This document shows positions 1 through 9,192 of a stretch of 45,154 nucleotides of DNA, in pieces. Position 1 is the first letter of the stretch. Every line of letters begins with the position of its first letter. Both the position numbers and the translations under genes were made by a program. Under the pieces are notes generated by a model that saw nothing but the letters and a program-made list of their open reading frames with translations, did no database searches and was not told where the DNA came from. Source of the stretch: a bacterium (lineage in GTDB: Bacteria > Bacillota > Clostridia > Lachnospirales > Lachnospiraceae); contig JALFNN010000059.1 in the NCBI GenBank assembly GCA_022774325.1, positions 1-45,154 of the forward strand, given 5' to 3'.

Positions 1-954
1 CTTCCGATGCCGGAAGACAGCGGGCTCCCATTTGCCTGTCCTACGGGAACAGAAGGACATTGTTGTGGACACGATCTTCATGCGGCAATGCTTCTTACTG
101 CAGCAAGATTGTTAAAAGAGAATGAGGACGCTCTGGAAGGAACTGTTAAATTCATGTTCCAGCCGGGAGAGGAGAATTTCACGGGAGCAAACAACATGGT
201 TGAGAACGGAATTCTGGAGAATCCGAAACCGGATATCGCGATGGCTTATCATGTCGGTCCTGGAAAGATTCCGATGGGAACTTATATGTATAATGACAGT
301 GGTAAGGCTATTATGTTCTCCATGGACGGATTTGAGATTCATATCAAGGGACGCGGTTCACACGGAGCATATCCACATATGTCTATTGACCCGATCAACA
401 TCGGTGTGCATGTGCACCTTGCACTGCAGGAACTGATTGCACGAGAGAGCAATCCGAATGATGCTTGTGTCCTGACGATTGGACAGTTTCAGGCCGGTTC
501 CGCTCCGAACATTATTCCGGAGAGTGCGGTACTGAGCGGTACGATCCGTACCAATAGTCCGGATGCCCGTAATCTGCTGCTGAAACGTATGAAAGAAGTG
601 AGCGAACGTACGGCAGAAGTTTACGGCGGTACAGCAGAAGTAGTTATGACCGGCGGAGTCGGCCCGCTGATCAGCGATGCTGCTCTGACAAAGGAAATGG
701 TAGGCTACATGAATGAGCTGCCAATCCCCGGACTTATGGGTTATCCGGGAATTACCGCCAGCGCTTCAGAGGATTTCGCTGTAGTTGCAGAGCAGATCCC
801 GAGCGTATTTATGTATATATCCGCAGGATTTCTGGATGAAAGAGGAGCAGTTTCCGCTCACAATCCGAAGGTGTTGTTTAATGAAGACGTGCTTCCGATC
901 GGATCAGCCTGCCTGGCTCACTGTGCAACTGAGTGGCTGAAGAATAATAAGTAG
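1..954 (+). CDS. M20D family amidohydrolase/peptidase, 5' end missing
   Basis: Zinc-dependent amidohydrolase of the M20D family (hippurate hydrolase, N-acyl amino acid or N-acetyl-diaminopimelate deacetylase-like). The frame is open to base 1, so the start lies outside the window; an internal ATG at base 7 is not the real start. Visible metal and catalytic residues are the CGHD motif near the beginning, a PGEE motif about 30 residues later, and the GSHGAYPH motif of the dimerisation domain. A late SASEDF motif supplies the last metal-ligand region. About 318 residues are present of the usual 390-400, so roughly the first 70-80 are lost to the window edge. The substrate cannot be assigned within M20D. 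A terminator-like hairpin follows. Family assignment is secure. Confidence 0.9.
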   Translation, partial: LPMPEDSGLPFACPTGTEGHCCGHDLHAAMLLTAARLLKENEDALEGTVKFMFQPGEENFTGANNMVENGILENPKPDIAMAYHVGPGKIPMGTYMYNDSGKAIMFSMDGFEIHIKGRGSHGAYPHMSIDPINIGVHVHLALQELIARESNPNDACVLTIGQFQAGSAPNIIPESAVLSGTIRTNSPDARNLLLKRMKEVSERTAEVYGGTAEVVMTGGVGPLISDAALTKEMVGYMNELPIPGLMGYPGITASASEDFAVVAEQIPSVFMYISAGFLDERGAVSAHNPKVLFNEDVLPIGSACLAHCATEWLKNNK

Positions 955-992
955 TCTTTAGCCTAAAAAGAAACGAAAATACAACAGAAAAA

Positions 993-1058
993 AGGAACGG
1001 CTTTCACACCACGCTGTTAAGTAGATGACATTGAGGAACAAGGCCGTTCCTCTTTTTG
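993..1058 (+). terminator. Rho-independent terminator after the amidohydrolase
   Basis: AGGAACGGC (993-1001) pairs with GCCGTTCCT (1043-1051), followed by CTTTTTG and preceded by an A run. The loop is unusually long at about 41 nt. It lies between the amidohydrolase and the next promoter. Confidence 0.65.
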
Positions 1059-1146
1059 TGCGTAAATGTTTCTTCGCGCGAATGTGCATGTATTGATCGG
1101 ACGCTAGACTGGTTTTGTCGGCAGAAGAAAAATGTTGGAAAGAACA

Positions 1147-1175
1147 TTGACCATACAAAACATGAATGATATTGT
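1147..1175 (+). promoter_or_regulatory. Sigma-A type promoter of the UvrA-like gene
   Basis: TTGACC, 17 nt, TATTGT. It lies about 60 nt upstream of the UvrA-like start. The -35 is good and the -10 is moderate; a second AT-rich box (GATAATAT) follows about 20 nt later. Confidence 0.5.
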
Positions 1176-1234
1176 GAATATAGTTTGAGATAATATATTG
1201 TCAAAGATCAAAAAAGGAAAGGTTAAGCTGAAAT

Positions 1235-3490
1235 TTGCAAATGAACAGAGAATTTATTCAAGTATTGAATGCCTATGAAAATAATTTGAAACATATTTCG
1301 ATAGATATCCCGAAATATAAGATGACGGTGTTCACCGGTGTTTCAGGTTCAGGGAAATCTTCTTTGGTATTGGATACGATCGCAGCCCAGTCCAGACGGG
1401 AGTTGAATGATACATTCCCGGGATTTGTCCAGAATTATCTGCCCAAATACGGGCGGCCGCATGTGGAACGAATCGATAATCTTCCGGTCGCGATCGTGAT
1501 CGATCAGAAAAAACCGGCACCTAATATGCGCTCTACAGTCGGAACGTATACAGACACTTATACACTTTTGAGACTTCTTTTTTCAAGAGTGGGAGAACCG
1601 TTTGTCGGCTATTCGGATACATTTTCATTCAATCATCCGCAGGGAAGCTGTCCGCGATGCGATGGAATCGGTGAGATTACGGAACTGGATGTACACAAGC
1701 TGGTCGATTTTGATAAATGTCTGAATGATCCCGGAGTGATTAATTATGTCGCATTTGAGCCGGGACAGTGGCGATGGATCCGATATGCCAACAGTGGGCT
1801 GTTTGACCTGAATAAAAAGATAAAAGATTATTCGGAAGAAGAATTGGAACTGTTTCTGTATTCGCCGCAGATTCGTTTGAAAAACCCACCGGAAGGATGG
1901 CCGAAGACGGCAAAGTATGAAGGCCTGGTTCACAGAATGTACCGCAGTGTTCTGAATTCAGAGGAAGGAAAACTGCACAAACAGATCCTGGGTCCCATGA
2001 CGCACCGCGGAGTATGTCCGGATTGCGGAGGTACCCGCCTGAATCCGAAGGTGCTTTCATGCCGGATAAACGGGAAAAATATTGCCGAAGTGACTGCGAT
2101 GTCGCTTAAAGAACTGAGCGTATGGTTGAATGAAATAGAGTCACCGTTGGCGGAGGATATTAAGCGAACACTCTCTGCCAGAATCCAGGCGCTAATTGAT
2201 ATTGGACTTGATTATCTGACACTGGCGAGGGGACTCGGAACCCTGTCAGGTGGAGAAGCACAGCGATGCAAGATTGCCAAATACATGAATTCATCTCTTA
2301 CGGATCTGCTGTATATTCTGGATGAACCGAGCGTAGGCCTCCACAGTCATGATATCGACCGGCTTCTGCGGGCGGTGGAAAAGTTACGGGATGCAGGCAA
2401 TACCGTTCTGATGGTGGAGCACCATAAGGAAATGATCCGGGCAGCGGATCATATCGTTGACATTGGCCCCGGGGCAGGTGCGTCCGGAGGAAATATCCTG
2501 TTTCAGGGAAGCTATGCGGAACTTGTGAAAAGCAATACCCGGACAGGGGAAATGCTTCGCAGAAAAAGTGGTTTGAAAACATGTGTCAGAATACCAAAGA
2601 CCTGGTATGAACTTCAAAATGTGACATACCATAATCTAAAGGATATTTCCGTAAAAATACCGTTGGGCGTGATGACTGTGATCGCAGGAGTTGCCGGATC
2701 AGGAAAGAGCTCACTGATGGAACATTTTGCAGAGACATGCCCTGAAAAACCGATTTATATCAGTCAGAAAAACATTGGAATCAGTCTGCGGTCCACTCCT
2801 GCAACATACCTTGGAGCGGCAGATGAAATCCGGAAGATTTTTGCCGGAAAATGTGGCGTCAGTGCCGGACTTTTCTCGTTTAATGGAAAAGGGAAATGTC
2901 CGGTATGCAAAGGAAAAGGAGTGGTCGTCTCGGATATGGCTTTTATGGATTCCATCGAAACAGTATGTGAAGCATGCGGTGGTCTCCGATATTCCAAAGA
3001 GGTGCTGGAATATGAGGTAGACGGATATAACATTGCCCAAGTCATGGATTTTACTGTAAGTAAAGCAGAAGAATGGTTTGCCGGAACAGAGGTGGCAAAA
3101 ATGCTGCATCCGCTGACGAGGGTGGGACTCTCCTATCTTCATCTGAATCAGTCCCTGTCCACATTATCCGGTGGAGAACTTCAGCGGCTGAAGCTAGCAT
3201 CGTATCTGAACAGCAGTGGAAAGATTTTTGTTCTGGACGAGCCTACCGACGGACTGCACATGGAAGACATTTGTAACATTTTGGAATTGTTTGATGAAAT
3301 GGTGGATGCCGGGAACTCCCTTTTCCTGATCGAACATAATCTGGAAGTCATAAAAGGATGTGATTATCTGATCGAGCTGGGGCCGGGCGGAGGAAATGAA
3401 GGAGGAAATCTGTTGTTTGCAGGTACGCCGGAAGAACTTGTAACAAGTGAAAAATCTGTAACGGCGCCGTATCTCAAAGAAGACTTATAG
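1235..3490 (+). CDS. Short UvrA-like ABC ATPase (excinuclease ABC subunit A paralogue)
   Basis: Two-ABC-module DNA-binding ATPase related to UvrA. Both nucleotide sites look intact: Walker A GVSGSGKSS near residue 34 and GVAGSGKSS near 485; signatures LSGGEAQR near 337 and LSGGELQR near 644; Walker B LDEPSVGLH and LDEPTDGLH. Zinc-finger cysteines are present (CPRCDG, CPDCGG, CPVCKG with CEACGG). At 751 residues it is about 190 shorter than canonical UvrA (around 940). This fits the UvrA2/drug-resistance class, which is thought to lack the UvrB-interaction insert. There is no uvrB or uvrC nearby. The start is TTG 1235 (12 nt from AGGAAAGG) or ATG 1241 (18 nt away, less likely). Role in repair or resistance to DNA-binding drugs is inferred from the family only. 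Confidence 0.87.
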   Translation: MQMNREFIQVLNAYENNLKHISIDIPKYKMTVFTGVSGSGKSSLVLDTIAAQSRRELNDTFPGFVQNYLPKYGRPHVERIDNLPVAIVIDQKKPAPNMRSTVGTYTDTYTLLRLLFSRVGEPFVGYSDTFSFNHPQGSCPRCDGIGEITELDVHKLVDFDKCLNDPGVINYVAFEPGQWRWIRYANSGLFDLNKKIKDYSEEELELFLYSPQIRLKNPPEGWPKTAKYEGLVHRMYRSVLNSEEGKLHKQILGPMTHRGVCPDCGGTRLNPKVLSCRINGKNIAEVTAMSLKELSVWLNEIESPLAEDIKRTLSARIQALIDIGLDYLTLARGLGTLSGGEAQRCKIAKYMNSSLTDLLYILDEPSVGLHSHDIDRLLRAVEKLRDAGNTVLMVEHHKEMIRAADHIVDIGPGAGASGGNILFQGSYAELVKSNTRTGEMLRRKSGLKTCVRIPKTWYELQNVTYHNLKDISVKIPLGVMTVIAGVAGSGKSSLMEHFAETCPEKPIYISQKNIGISLRSTPATYLGAADEIRKIFAGKCGVSAGLFSFNGKGKCPVCKGKGVVVSDMAFMDSIETVCEACGGLRYSKEVLEYEVDGYNIAQVMDFTVSKAEEWFAGTEVAKMLHPLTRVGLSYLHLNQSLSTLSGGELQRLKLASYLNSSGKIFVLDEPTDGLHMEDICNILELFDEMVDAGNSLFLIEHNLEVIKGCDYLIELGPGGGNEGGNLLFAGTPEELVTSEKSVTAPYLKEDL

Positions 3491-3648
3491 AATGCATAGA
3501 TTTTTGTGCAAAAGACGCAGTTGTGTGTGAATTAAAATCATGTTACGATAAGTGGTGTAATAGATAATATGTGACTTAAAGGCTATGCCACGTCCACATA
3601 GCATATGGAAAAGCAGGGCAAGAGAAGAATAACAGTAGGAGGAACAGG

Positions 3649-5073
3649 ATGCGCAAAACGAAAATCATTTGTACTTTAGGACCATCAACCGATAAAGAAG
3701 GGGTACTGGAGACACTGATTCAGGAAGGGATGGATGTTGCCAGATTTAACTTTTCTCACGGAAGTCATCGGGAACAGAAGGAGCGTCTGATCAAACTTCA
3801 GGAGATCCGGGAACGGCTCGGAAGACCGGTTGCCGCTCTTCTGGATACGAAGGGACCGGAGATCCGGATCCGTACTTTTAAAGAAGGAAAGGTTGAACTG
3901 GTCGAAGGACAGGAATTTACACTGACATCGGAAGACATTGAAGGAACAAACGAAAAGGTATCCGTAACCTACGAAGATTTATATAAAGACTTAAAGCCGG
4001 GAGACAGTGTGCTGATCGACGATGGTCTGATCGGTCTGGAAGTCGTAAGTATTGAAGGAAAAGAAATCCACTGTGTTGTAAAAAACGGGGGAATGGTTTC
4101 AGACCGTAAAGGCGTGAACCTTCCGGGAGTGGATGTGAATATGCCGTTTATCAGCCCGAAGGATAAAGAAGATATTCTTTTTGGAATTCGAGAAGGATTT
4201 GATTTCATTGCAGCTTCTTTTACACGTACAGCAGAAGATGTGGCGGAGATTCGTAAGATTTTATATGAGAACGGTGGAGCTGATATCGGAATCATTGCAA
4301 AGATCGAGAACCAGCAGGGCGTGAATAATATCGATCGAATCATCGAAGCTGCCGATGGAATCATGATTGCCAGAGGTGACATGGGTGTAGAGATCCCGCT
4401 GGAAGACGTTCCTGTCATCCAGAAGGAAATCATTGCCAAAGTTTACAATGCGGGGAAACAGGTTATCACGGCAACTCAGATGCTGGATTCCATGATAAAA
4501 AATCCACGTCCAACTCGTGCGGAGACGACGGACGTGGCAAATGCGATTTACCAGGGAACCAGCGCAATCATGCTGTCCGGAGAAACTGCAGCGGGAAAAT
4601 ATCCGGTGGAGGCACTGAAAACAATGGTTCGTATCGCTGTGCGAACCGAAAGTGACATCCCATATAATGAACTGTTCAGTGTCCGGAAAAAAGAAGAAAA
4701 GAAAGATATGACGACGGCGATTTCCCATGCAACCTGTATGACGGCCATTGATATGGACGCCAAGGCCATCATTACCGTGACCAAGTCCGGCCATACTGCG
4801 AGAATGGTGTCCAGATTCCGACCGGGATGTCCGATCGTGGGATGTACTTCCGATATGCGTACCTGCCGGAAATTAAATCTGTCTTGGGGTATTTCACCGA
4901 TTTTGATCAAAGAAGAGTACAGCATGGAGATTTTATTCCTTCATGCGACAGAAGCAGCTGAACGAGAGGGATTTGTACAGGAAGGAGATGTGGCGATCCT
5001 GACTGCCGGTGTTCCGGTAGGGCGCCCAGGAAAAACGAATCTGATTAAAGCGGCGATTGTCGGAGAGTATTAG
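3649..5073 (+). CDS. pyk: Pyruvate kinase, short form
   Basis: Cytoplasmic glycolytic enzyme converting phosphoenolpyruvate and ADP to pyruvate and ATP. The N-terminal TKIICTLGPS motif, the active-site block around residues 217-221 (AKIEN, with the catalytic lysine) and the following ARGDMGVEIP motif are canonical. At 474 residues it is the short bacterial form, without the C-terminal PEP-utiliser-like domain found in many Bacillales. The start has an AGGAGGAAC ribosome binding site. The 158-nt leader contains a small hairpin (GCTATG 3582-3587 with CATAGC 3597-3602) and a weak TTACGA/TAATAT promoter candidate around 3543-3575. The next gene, a regulator, starts 12 nt after the stop, so the two are probably co-transcribed. 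Confidence 0.97.
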   Translation: MRKTKIICTLGPSTDKEGVLETLIQEGMDVARFNFSHGSHREQKERLIKLQEIRERLGRPVAALLDTKGPEIRIRTFKEGKVELVEGQEFTLTSEDIEGTNEKVSVTYEDLYKDLKPGDSVLIDDGLIGLEVVSIEGKEIHCVVKNGGMVSDRKGVNLPGVDVNMPFISPKDKEDILFGIREGFDFIAASFTRTAEDVAEIRKILYENGGADIGIIAKIENQQGVNNIDRIIEAADGIMIARGDMGVEIPLEDVPVIQKEIIAKVYNAGKQVITATQMLDSMIKNPRPTRAETTDVANAIYQGTSAIMLSGETAAGKYPVEALKTMVRIAVRTESDIPYNELFSVRKKEEKKDMTTAISHATCMTAIDMDAKAIITVTKSGHTARMVSRFRPGCPIVGCTSDMRTCRKLNLSWGISPILIKEEYSMEILFLHATEAAEREGFVQEGDVAILTAGVPVGRPGKTNLIKAAIVGEY

Positions 5074-5085
5074 GAGGAAAATAAA

Positions 5086-6189
5086 GTGTTATCGAATCAG
5101 ATTTTACAGAGAACGATTCATGAAATCGGGGATATTGTGGAATGTAGTTGTTCCATTTGGAATATGGATGCTGCCATGCTGGCCGCAGTCGGAGCGAAGA
5201 AGGGCTGGATCCAGCACGCAGTAGAAGCGTTTATCTCGGAGGTTCAGGAGGTGGGCTGTACGGCAGAACTTGTGACAGATGAGATTGCGGTCTTCCCGGT
5301 TTGTGATGAACTGGAGCCGATCTATATTTTTGTGATCGAGCATGAAGACAAACTGAACGGAAGGGTCAGTGGAAAACTCTGTGTGAGTCAGCTGGAAGGC
5401 CTGATCCGCATGAACAAGGAGCGGATGGATAAGAACCGTTTCATGCAGAATCTGATTCTGGATAATCTTCTTCTGGTCGATATTTACAATCAGGCAAAGA
5501 AATTGTCCATTCCGGTGGAAAAGCGCAGAGTAGTCATTCTGATCGAACCAAAGAATCCGGAGGATACCATCGTCCTCGAGATGGTGAAAGGCATCTATAC
5601 TTCGGGAACCGGTGATTATGTAACGGCGGTCGATGAAGGACATGTAATCCTGATCAAGGCGCTGGATGAAACAGACAGCACAAGAGAGATCCAGCACAAT
5701 GCGAAGATGCTGGTCGATATGATCAATACAGAAGCAATGGTAAATGTCCGAGTGGCTTACGGTACCATTGTGGAGGAACTGAAGGATGTTTCCCAGTCTT
5801 ATAAAGAGGCGCAGATGGCATTGGATGTCGGAAGGATTTTCTATCCGGAAAAAAATATTCTCGCCTACAAGGAACTGGGAATCGGTCGTCTGATCCATCA
5901 GCTTCCGCTGTCACTTTGTGACATGTTTCTGGAGGAAGTATTTGCTGGAAAAGCAGTGGATCAGTTTGAAGAAGAAACCTTGTCTACCGTAGACAAATTT
6001 TTTGAAAATAACCTGAATATTTCGGAGACGGCAAGGCAGCTCTTCGTACACCGCAATACATTGGTGTACCGTCTGGAGAAGATTCAAAAACAGACAGGGC
6101 TGGATGTCAGAGTATTTGAAGATGCACTTACATTTAAAATTGCATTAATGGTTGCTGACCATGTGAAATTTGTCCGCTCAAAGGAATAA
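5086..6189 (+). CDS. CdaR/PucR-type transcriptional regulator
   Basis: DNA-binding regulator of the CdaR/PucR family. The C-terminal 60 residues form the characteristic PucR-type helix-turn-helix (NLNISETARQLFVHRNTL, then YRLEKIQ), preceded by a GGDEF-like central domain typical of sugar-diacid or purine regulators. The N-terminal 130 residues form a sensor region without a motif I recognise. Start is GTG 5086, preceded by AGGAGGAAAATAAA. It follows pyk by 12 nt and precedes the hydratase by about 43 nt, so it may control one or both, but no operator was identified. The ligand is unknown. Confidence 0.85.
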   Translation: MLSNQILQRTIHEIGDIVECSCSIWNMDAAMLAAVGAKKGWIQHAVEAFISEVQEVGCTAELVTDEIAVFPVCDELEPIYIFVIEHEDKLNGRVSGKLCVSQLEGLIRMNKERMDKNRFMQNLILDNLLLVDIYNQAKKLSIPVEKRRVVILIEPKNPEDTIVLEMVKGIYTSGTGDYVTAVDEGHVILIKALDETDSTREIQHNAKMLVDMINTEAMVNVRVAYGTIVEELKDVSQSYKEAQMALDVGRIFYPEKNILAYKELGIGRLIHQLPLSLCDMFLEEVFAGKAVDQFEEETLSTVDKFFENNLNISETARQLFVHRNTLVYRLEKIQKQTGLDVRVFEDALTFKIALMVADHVKFVRSKE

Positions 6190-6232
6190 CAGGTTCAGAT
6201 AAATACAGCATAAAAGAAAAGGAGTGTTGACA

Positions 6233-8524
6233 ATGGTGAAATTGTATGATGGTGGTGCGTATCTTGTAAATGGTATGGAAATTATTCCGGACGCACCGGA
6301 TGCTTTGGAGGCAGTAAAAAGTAAGACAGGAACTCAGATCACGAAGCAGGAAGCTGCACAGCAGACCATGGCGTATGGAATACTGAAGGCACACAATACT
6401 TCCGGAAATATGGAACGGCTTCAGATTAAGTTTGACAAGCTGACTTCCCACGATATTACATTTGTCGGAATCATTCAGACGGCGCGTGCTTCCGGCCTTG
6501 AGAAATTCCCGATTCCGTATGTTCTGACGAACTGCCATAACAGCCTGTGTGCGGTTGGAGGAACGATTAATGAAGATGACCATATGTTTGGCCTTACCTG
6601 CGCAAAGAAATACGGCGGTGTCTACGTTCCGCCTCATCAGGCCGTCATCCATCAGTATGCAAGGGAAATGCTTGCAGGCGGCGGTAAGATGATTCTTGGT
6701 TCAGACAGTCATACCCGCTACGGAGCGCTTGGTACGATGGCGATGGGCGAAGGCGGACCGGAGCTGGTAAAACAGCTGCTGAATAAGACCTATGATATCA
6801 AAATGCCGGGTGTTGTGGCGATTTATCTTGACGGGGAACCGATCAAAGGCGTAGGACCGCAGGATGTTGCACTTGCAATCATCGGCGCGACATTCGGAAA
6901 TGGCTATGTTAATAATAAAGTGATGGAATTTGTGGGACCCGGAGTTAGCAAACTGAGTGCAGATTTCCGTATCGGAATCGATGTCATGACTACAGAGACC
7001 ACTTGTCTGTCCTCAATCTGGAGAACCGACGAGAAGATCAAAGAATTCTACGATATTCATGGAAGAGTCGGAGAATACAAAGAACTGAACCCGGGAGCAG
7101 TGACCTACTATGACGGACTGGTTTATGTGAATCTGAGCGAAATCCGTCCGATGATCGCGATGCCGTTCCATCCATCCAATGTATATACCATTGATGAGGT
7201 CAATGCAAATCTTGCAGACGTGCTTCATGATGTAGAACAGAGAGCCCTTGTAAGTCTTGATGGTGCAGTGGATTATTCACTGCAGAGCAAAGTGGTAGAC
7301 GGAAAGCTCTATGTAGATCAGGGTATTATTGCAGGATGCGCGGGCGGCGGTTTTGAAAATATCTGCGCTGCAGCAGATATCATCAAAGGAAAATATATTG
7401 GTTCTGATGAATTTACATTCAGTGTTTACCCTGCAAGTACACCAATTTACATGGAACTTGTGAAAAATGGAGCAGTTGCGACACTGATGGAAGCAGGAAC
7501 GATCGTGAAGACCGCATTCTGTGGACCATGTTTCGGCGCAGGAGATACACCTGCCAATAATGCATTCTCCATCCGACACTCTACCAGAAACTTCCCGAAC
7601 CGTGAAGGAAGCAAGCTGCAGAGCGGACAGATCGCATCCGTAGCACTGATGGATGCACGTTCCATTGCGGCAACCGCAGCAAATAAAGGATTCCTGACAC
7701 CGGCTACCGCGATGGATGTAGAATATAAGAATCCGACCTATCATTTTGATAAAAACATTTATGCAAACCGTGTATTTGACAGTCACGGCGTTGCAGATCC
7801 GTCTGTGGAAATCAAATTCGGCCCGAATATCAAGGACTGGCCGGCGATGAGTGCTCTTCCGGAAAATCTGCTTCTCAAAGTGGTTTCTGAAATTCACGAT
7901 CCGGTAACGACAACAGACGAACTGATTCCATCCGGAGAGACATCTTCTTACCGTTCTAATCCGCTTGGACTTGCAGAATTTGCACTTTCCAGAAAGGATC
8001 CGGCTTATGTAGGAAGGGCAAAAGAAGTTCAGAAGGCACAGAAAGCGATTGAAGCAGGAACCTGCCCGCTGGATGTACTTCCGGAAATGAAGTCTGTTAT
8101 GGAGAAGGTAAATGTAAAATTCCCGGAGGCAGGCAGAGGAAATCTGGGTGTAGGAAGTACGATTTTTGCTGTAAAACCTGGAGACGGTTCCGCGCGTGAA
8201 CAGGCGGCATCCTGTCAGAAAGTGCTTGGTGGCTGGGCAAATATCGCCAACGAATATGCTACCAAGAGATACCGCTCAAATCTGATCAACTGGGGTATGC
8301 TTCCGTTTATCACAGAAGAAGATCATACCGCACTTTCCTTCAAGAATGGCGATTACATCTTCGTACCAGATGTCAGAAAAGCTGTCGAAGAGAAAGCAGC
8401 AGTGATCAAGGCGTATGTTGTCGGTGATGAGTTGAAAGAAATCGAACTGAAGTTAGGAGATCTGACGGATGTAGAAAGAGAGATCATCCTGAAAGGATGT
8501 CTGATCAATTACTATAGAGGGTAA
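6233..8524 (+). CDS. Aconitase-family hydratase (YbhJ-like)
   Basis: Iron-sulfur hydro-lyase of the aconitase/homoaconitase superfamily. Motifs include [11 protein letters not shown] near residue 155 and the cluster-ligand region [16 protein letters not shown] near residue 425; CAGGG and a cysteine-containing NCHNSLC stretch are also present. Overall length (763) fits single-chain aconitase-like hydratases such as E. coli YbhJ rather than the two-subunit isopropylmalate isomerase. The substrate is not deducible. The start is taken at ATG 6233, 8 nt after AAAAGGAG; an upstream in-frame GTG at 6224 overlaps that site and is unlikely. It is downstream of pyk and the CdaR-like regulator on the same strand, consistent with one transcription unit ending at the hairpin at 8547. 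Confidence 0.85.
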   Translation: MVKLYDGGAYLVNGMEIIPDAPDALEAVKSKTGTQITKQEAAQQTMAYGILKAHNTSGNMERLQIKFDKLTSHDITFVGIIQTARASGLEKFPIPYVLTNCHNSLCAVGGTINEDDHMFGLTCAKKYGGVYVPPHQAVIHQYAREMLAGGGKMILGSDSHTRYGALGTMAMGEGGPELVKQLLNKTYDIKMPGVVAIYLDGEPIKGVGPQDVALAIIGATFGNGYVNNKVMEFVGPGVSKLSADFRIGIDVMTTETTCLSSIWRTDEKIKEFYDIHGRVGEYKELNPGAVTYYDGLVYVNLSEIRPMIAMPFHPSNVYTIDEVNANLADVLHDVEQRALVSLDGAVDYSLQSKVVDGKLYVDQGIIAGCAGGGFENICAAADIIKGKYIGSDEFTFSVYPASTPIYMELVKNGAVATLMEAGTIVKTAFCGPCFGAGDTPANNAFSIRHSTRNFPNREGSKLQSGQIASVALMDARSIAATAANKGFLTPATAMDVEYKNPTYHFDKNIYANRVFDSHGVADPSVEIKFGPNIKDWPAMSALPENLLLKVVSEIHDPVTTTDELIPSGETSSYRSNPLGLAEFALSRKDPAYVGRAKEVQKAQKAIEAGTCPLDVLPEMKSVMEKVNVKFPEAGRGNLGVGSTIFAVKPGDGSAREQAASCQKVLGGWANIANEYATKRYRSNLINWGMLPFITEEDHTALSFKNGDYIFVPDVRKAVEEKAAVIKAYVVGDELKEIELKLGDLTDVEREIILKGCLINYYRG

Positions 8525-8546
8525 TACAACTAAAATATAAAGTGAG

Positions 8547-8580
8547 AGAAGCATTCCATTTATCGGGGTGCTTCTTTTTT
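8547..8580 (+). terminator. Rho-independent terminator after the hydratase
   Basis: AGAAGCA (8547-8553) pairs with TGCTTCT (8569-8575), extended by adjacent T residues to a TTTTTT tract. Confidence 0.75.
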
Positions 8581-8667
8581 CGAAAAAATTTATTTTTCTT
8601 GCAACACTTGCCCCTTTTATTTACTCTAATAAATAGAAGTCGACTTTCAAGGGAGGAGGGAGCAGCG

Positions 8668-9165
8668 GTGATTGATGCGAAGCAATTCACTGAATTATAT
8701 AAATTAGTTTACAAAGATATGTATCGTTTTGCATTGTGTATGATGAAGAATTCACATGATGCAGAAGATGCAGTCAGCGAATCTGTACTTCTGGCATATG
8801 AAAACGTACATAAGCTGCGGAAAGAAGAGGCATTTCGCTCGTGGATTTTCCAAATTCTTGCCAATGTATGTAAAAAGAAATTAAAGGCAAAAGAACGTAC
8901 CGAAGTGCCGATTGAGGAAGAACATGCATCGGAAGATTTTACCGATCAGATAACAGAAGACGTGAGAAAAGCTTTTTTTATACTCTCGGAAGAAGAGCAG
9001 TTTATTGTGGCACTTTCCGTTTTTGCCGGATATAACAGTGCAGAAATCGGAAAAATGTATAAACTGAATTCCAGTACGGTGCGATCCAAGAGGAAGAGAG
9101 CGCTGGAAAAGATGAGAATCGTATTATGCGGCCCGCCCGACAACAAAGACTGCGTGAAGGCATAA
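8668..9165 (+). CDS. ECF-like RNA polymerase sigma factor
   Basis: Sigma-70 family factor of the extracytoplasmic-function type, 165 residues. Region 2 is recognisable (KLVYKDMYRFALCMM, then AEDAVSESVLLAYEN and FRSWIFQILANVCKKKL). Region 4 has the helix-turn-helix FAGYNSAEIGKMYKLNSSTV followed by RSKRKRALEKMR. The start is GTG 8668 because GGGAGGAGGG lies 7-10 nt upstream. A longer in-frame reading from 8542 would run through the preceding terminator and is rejected. The next gene begins 27 nt after the stop and encodes a membrane protein with a short cytoplasmic N-terminus, the usual place for a cognate anti-sigma factor. Target promoters are unknown. Confidence 0.85.
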   Translation: MIDAKQFTELYKLVYKDMYRFALCMMKNSHDAEDAVSESVLLAYENVHKLRKEEAFRSWIFQILANVCKKKLKAKERTEVPIEEEHASEDFTDQITEDVRKAFFILSEEEQFIVALSVFAGYNSAEIGKMYKLNSSTVRSKRKRALEKMRIVLCGPPDNKDCVKA

Positions 9166-9192
9166 GAATAATAATCGAAGGGAGAAGGCATT

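Noticed and set aside
7277-7897. 206-codon antisense frame within the hydratase gene
   Set aside because: Cys/His-rich shadow of a well-conserved aconitase-family coding region.
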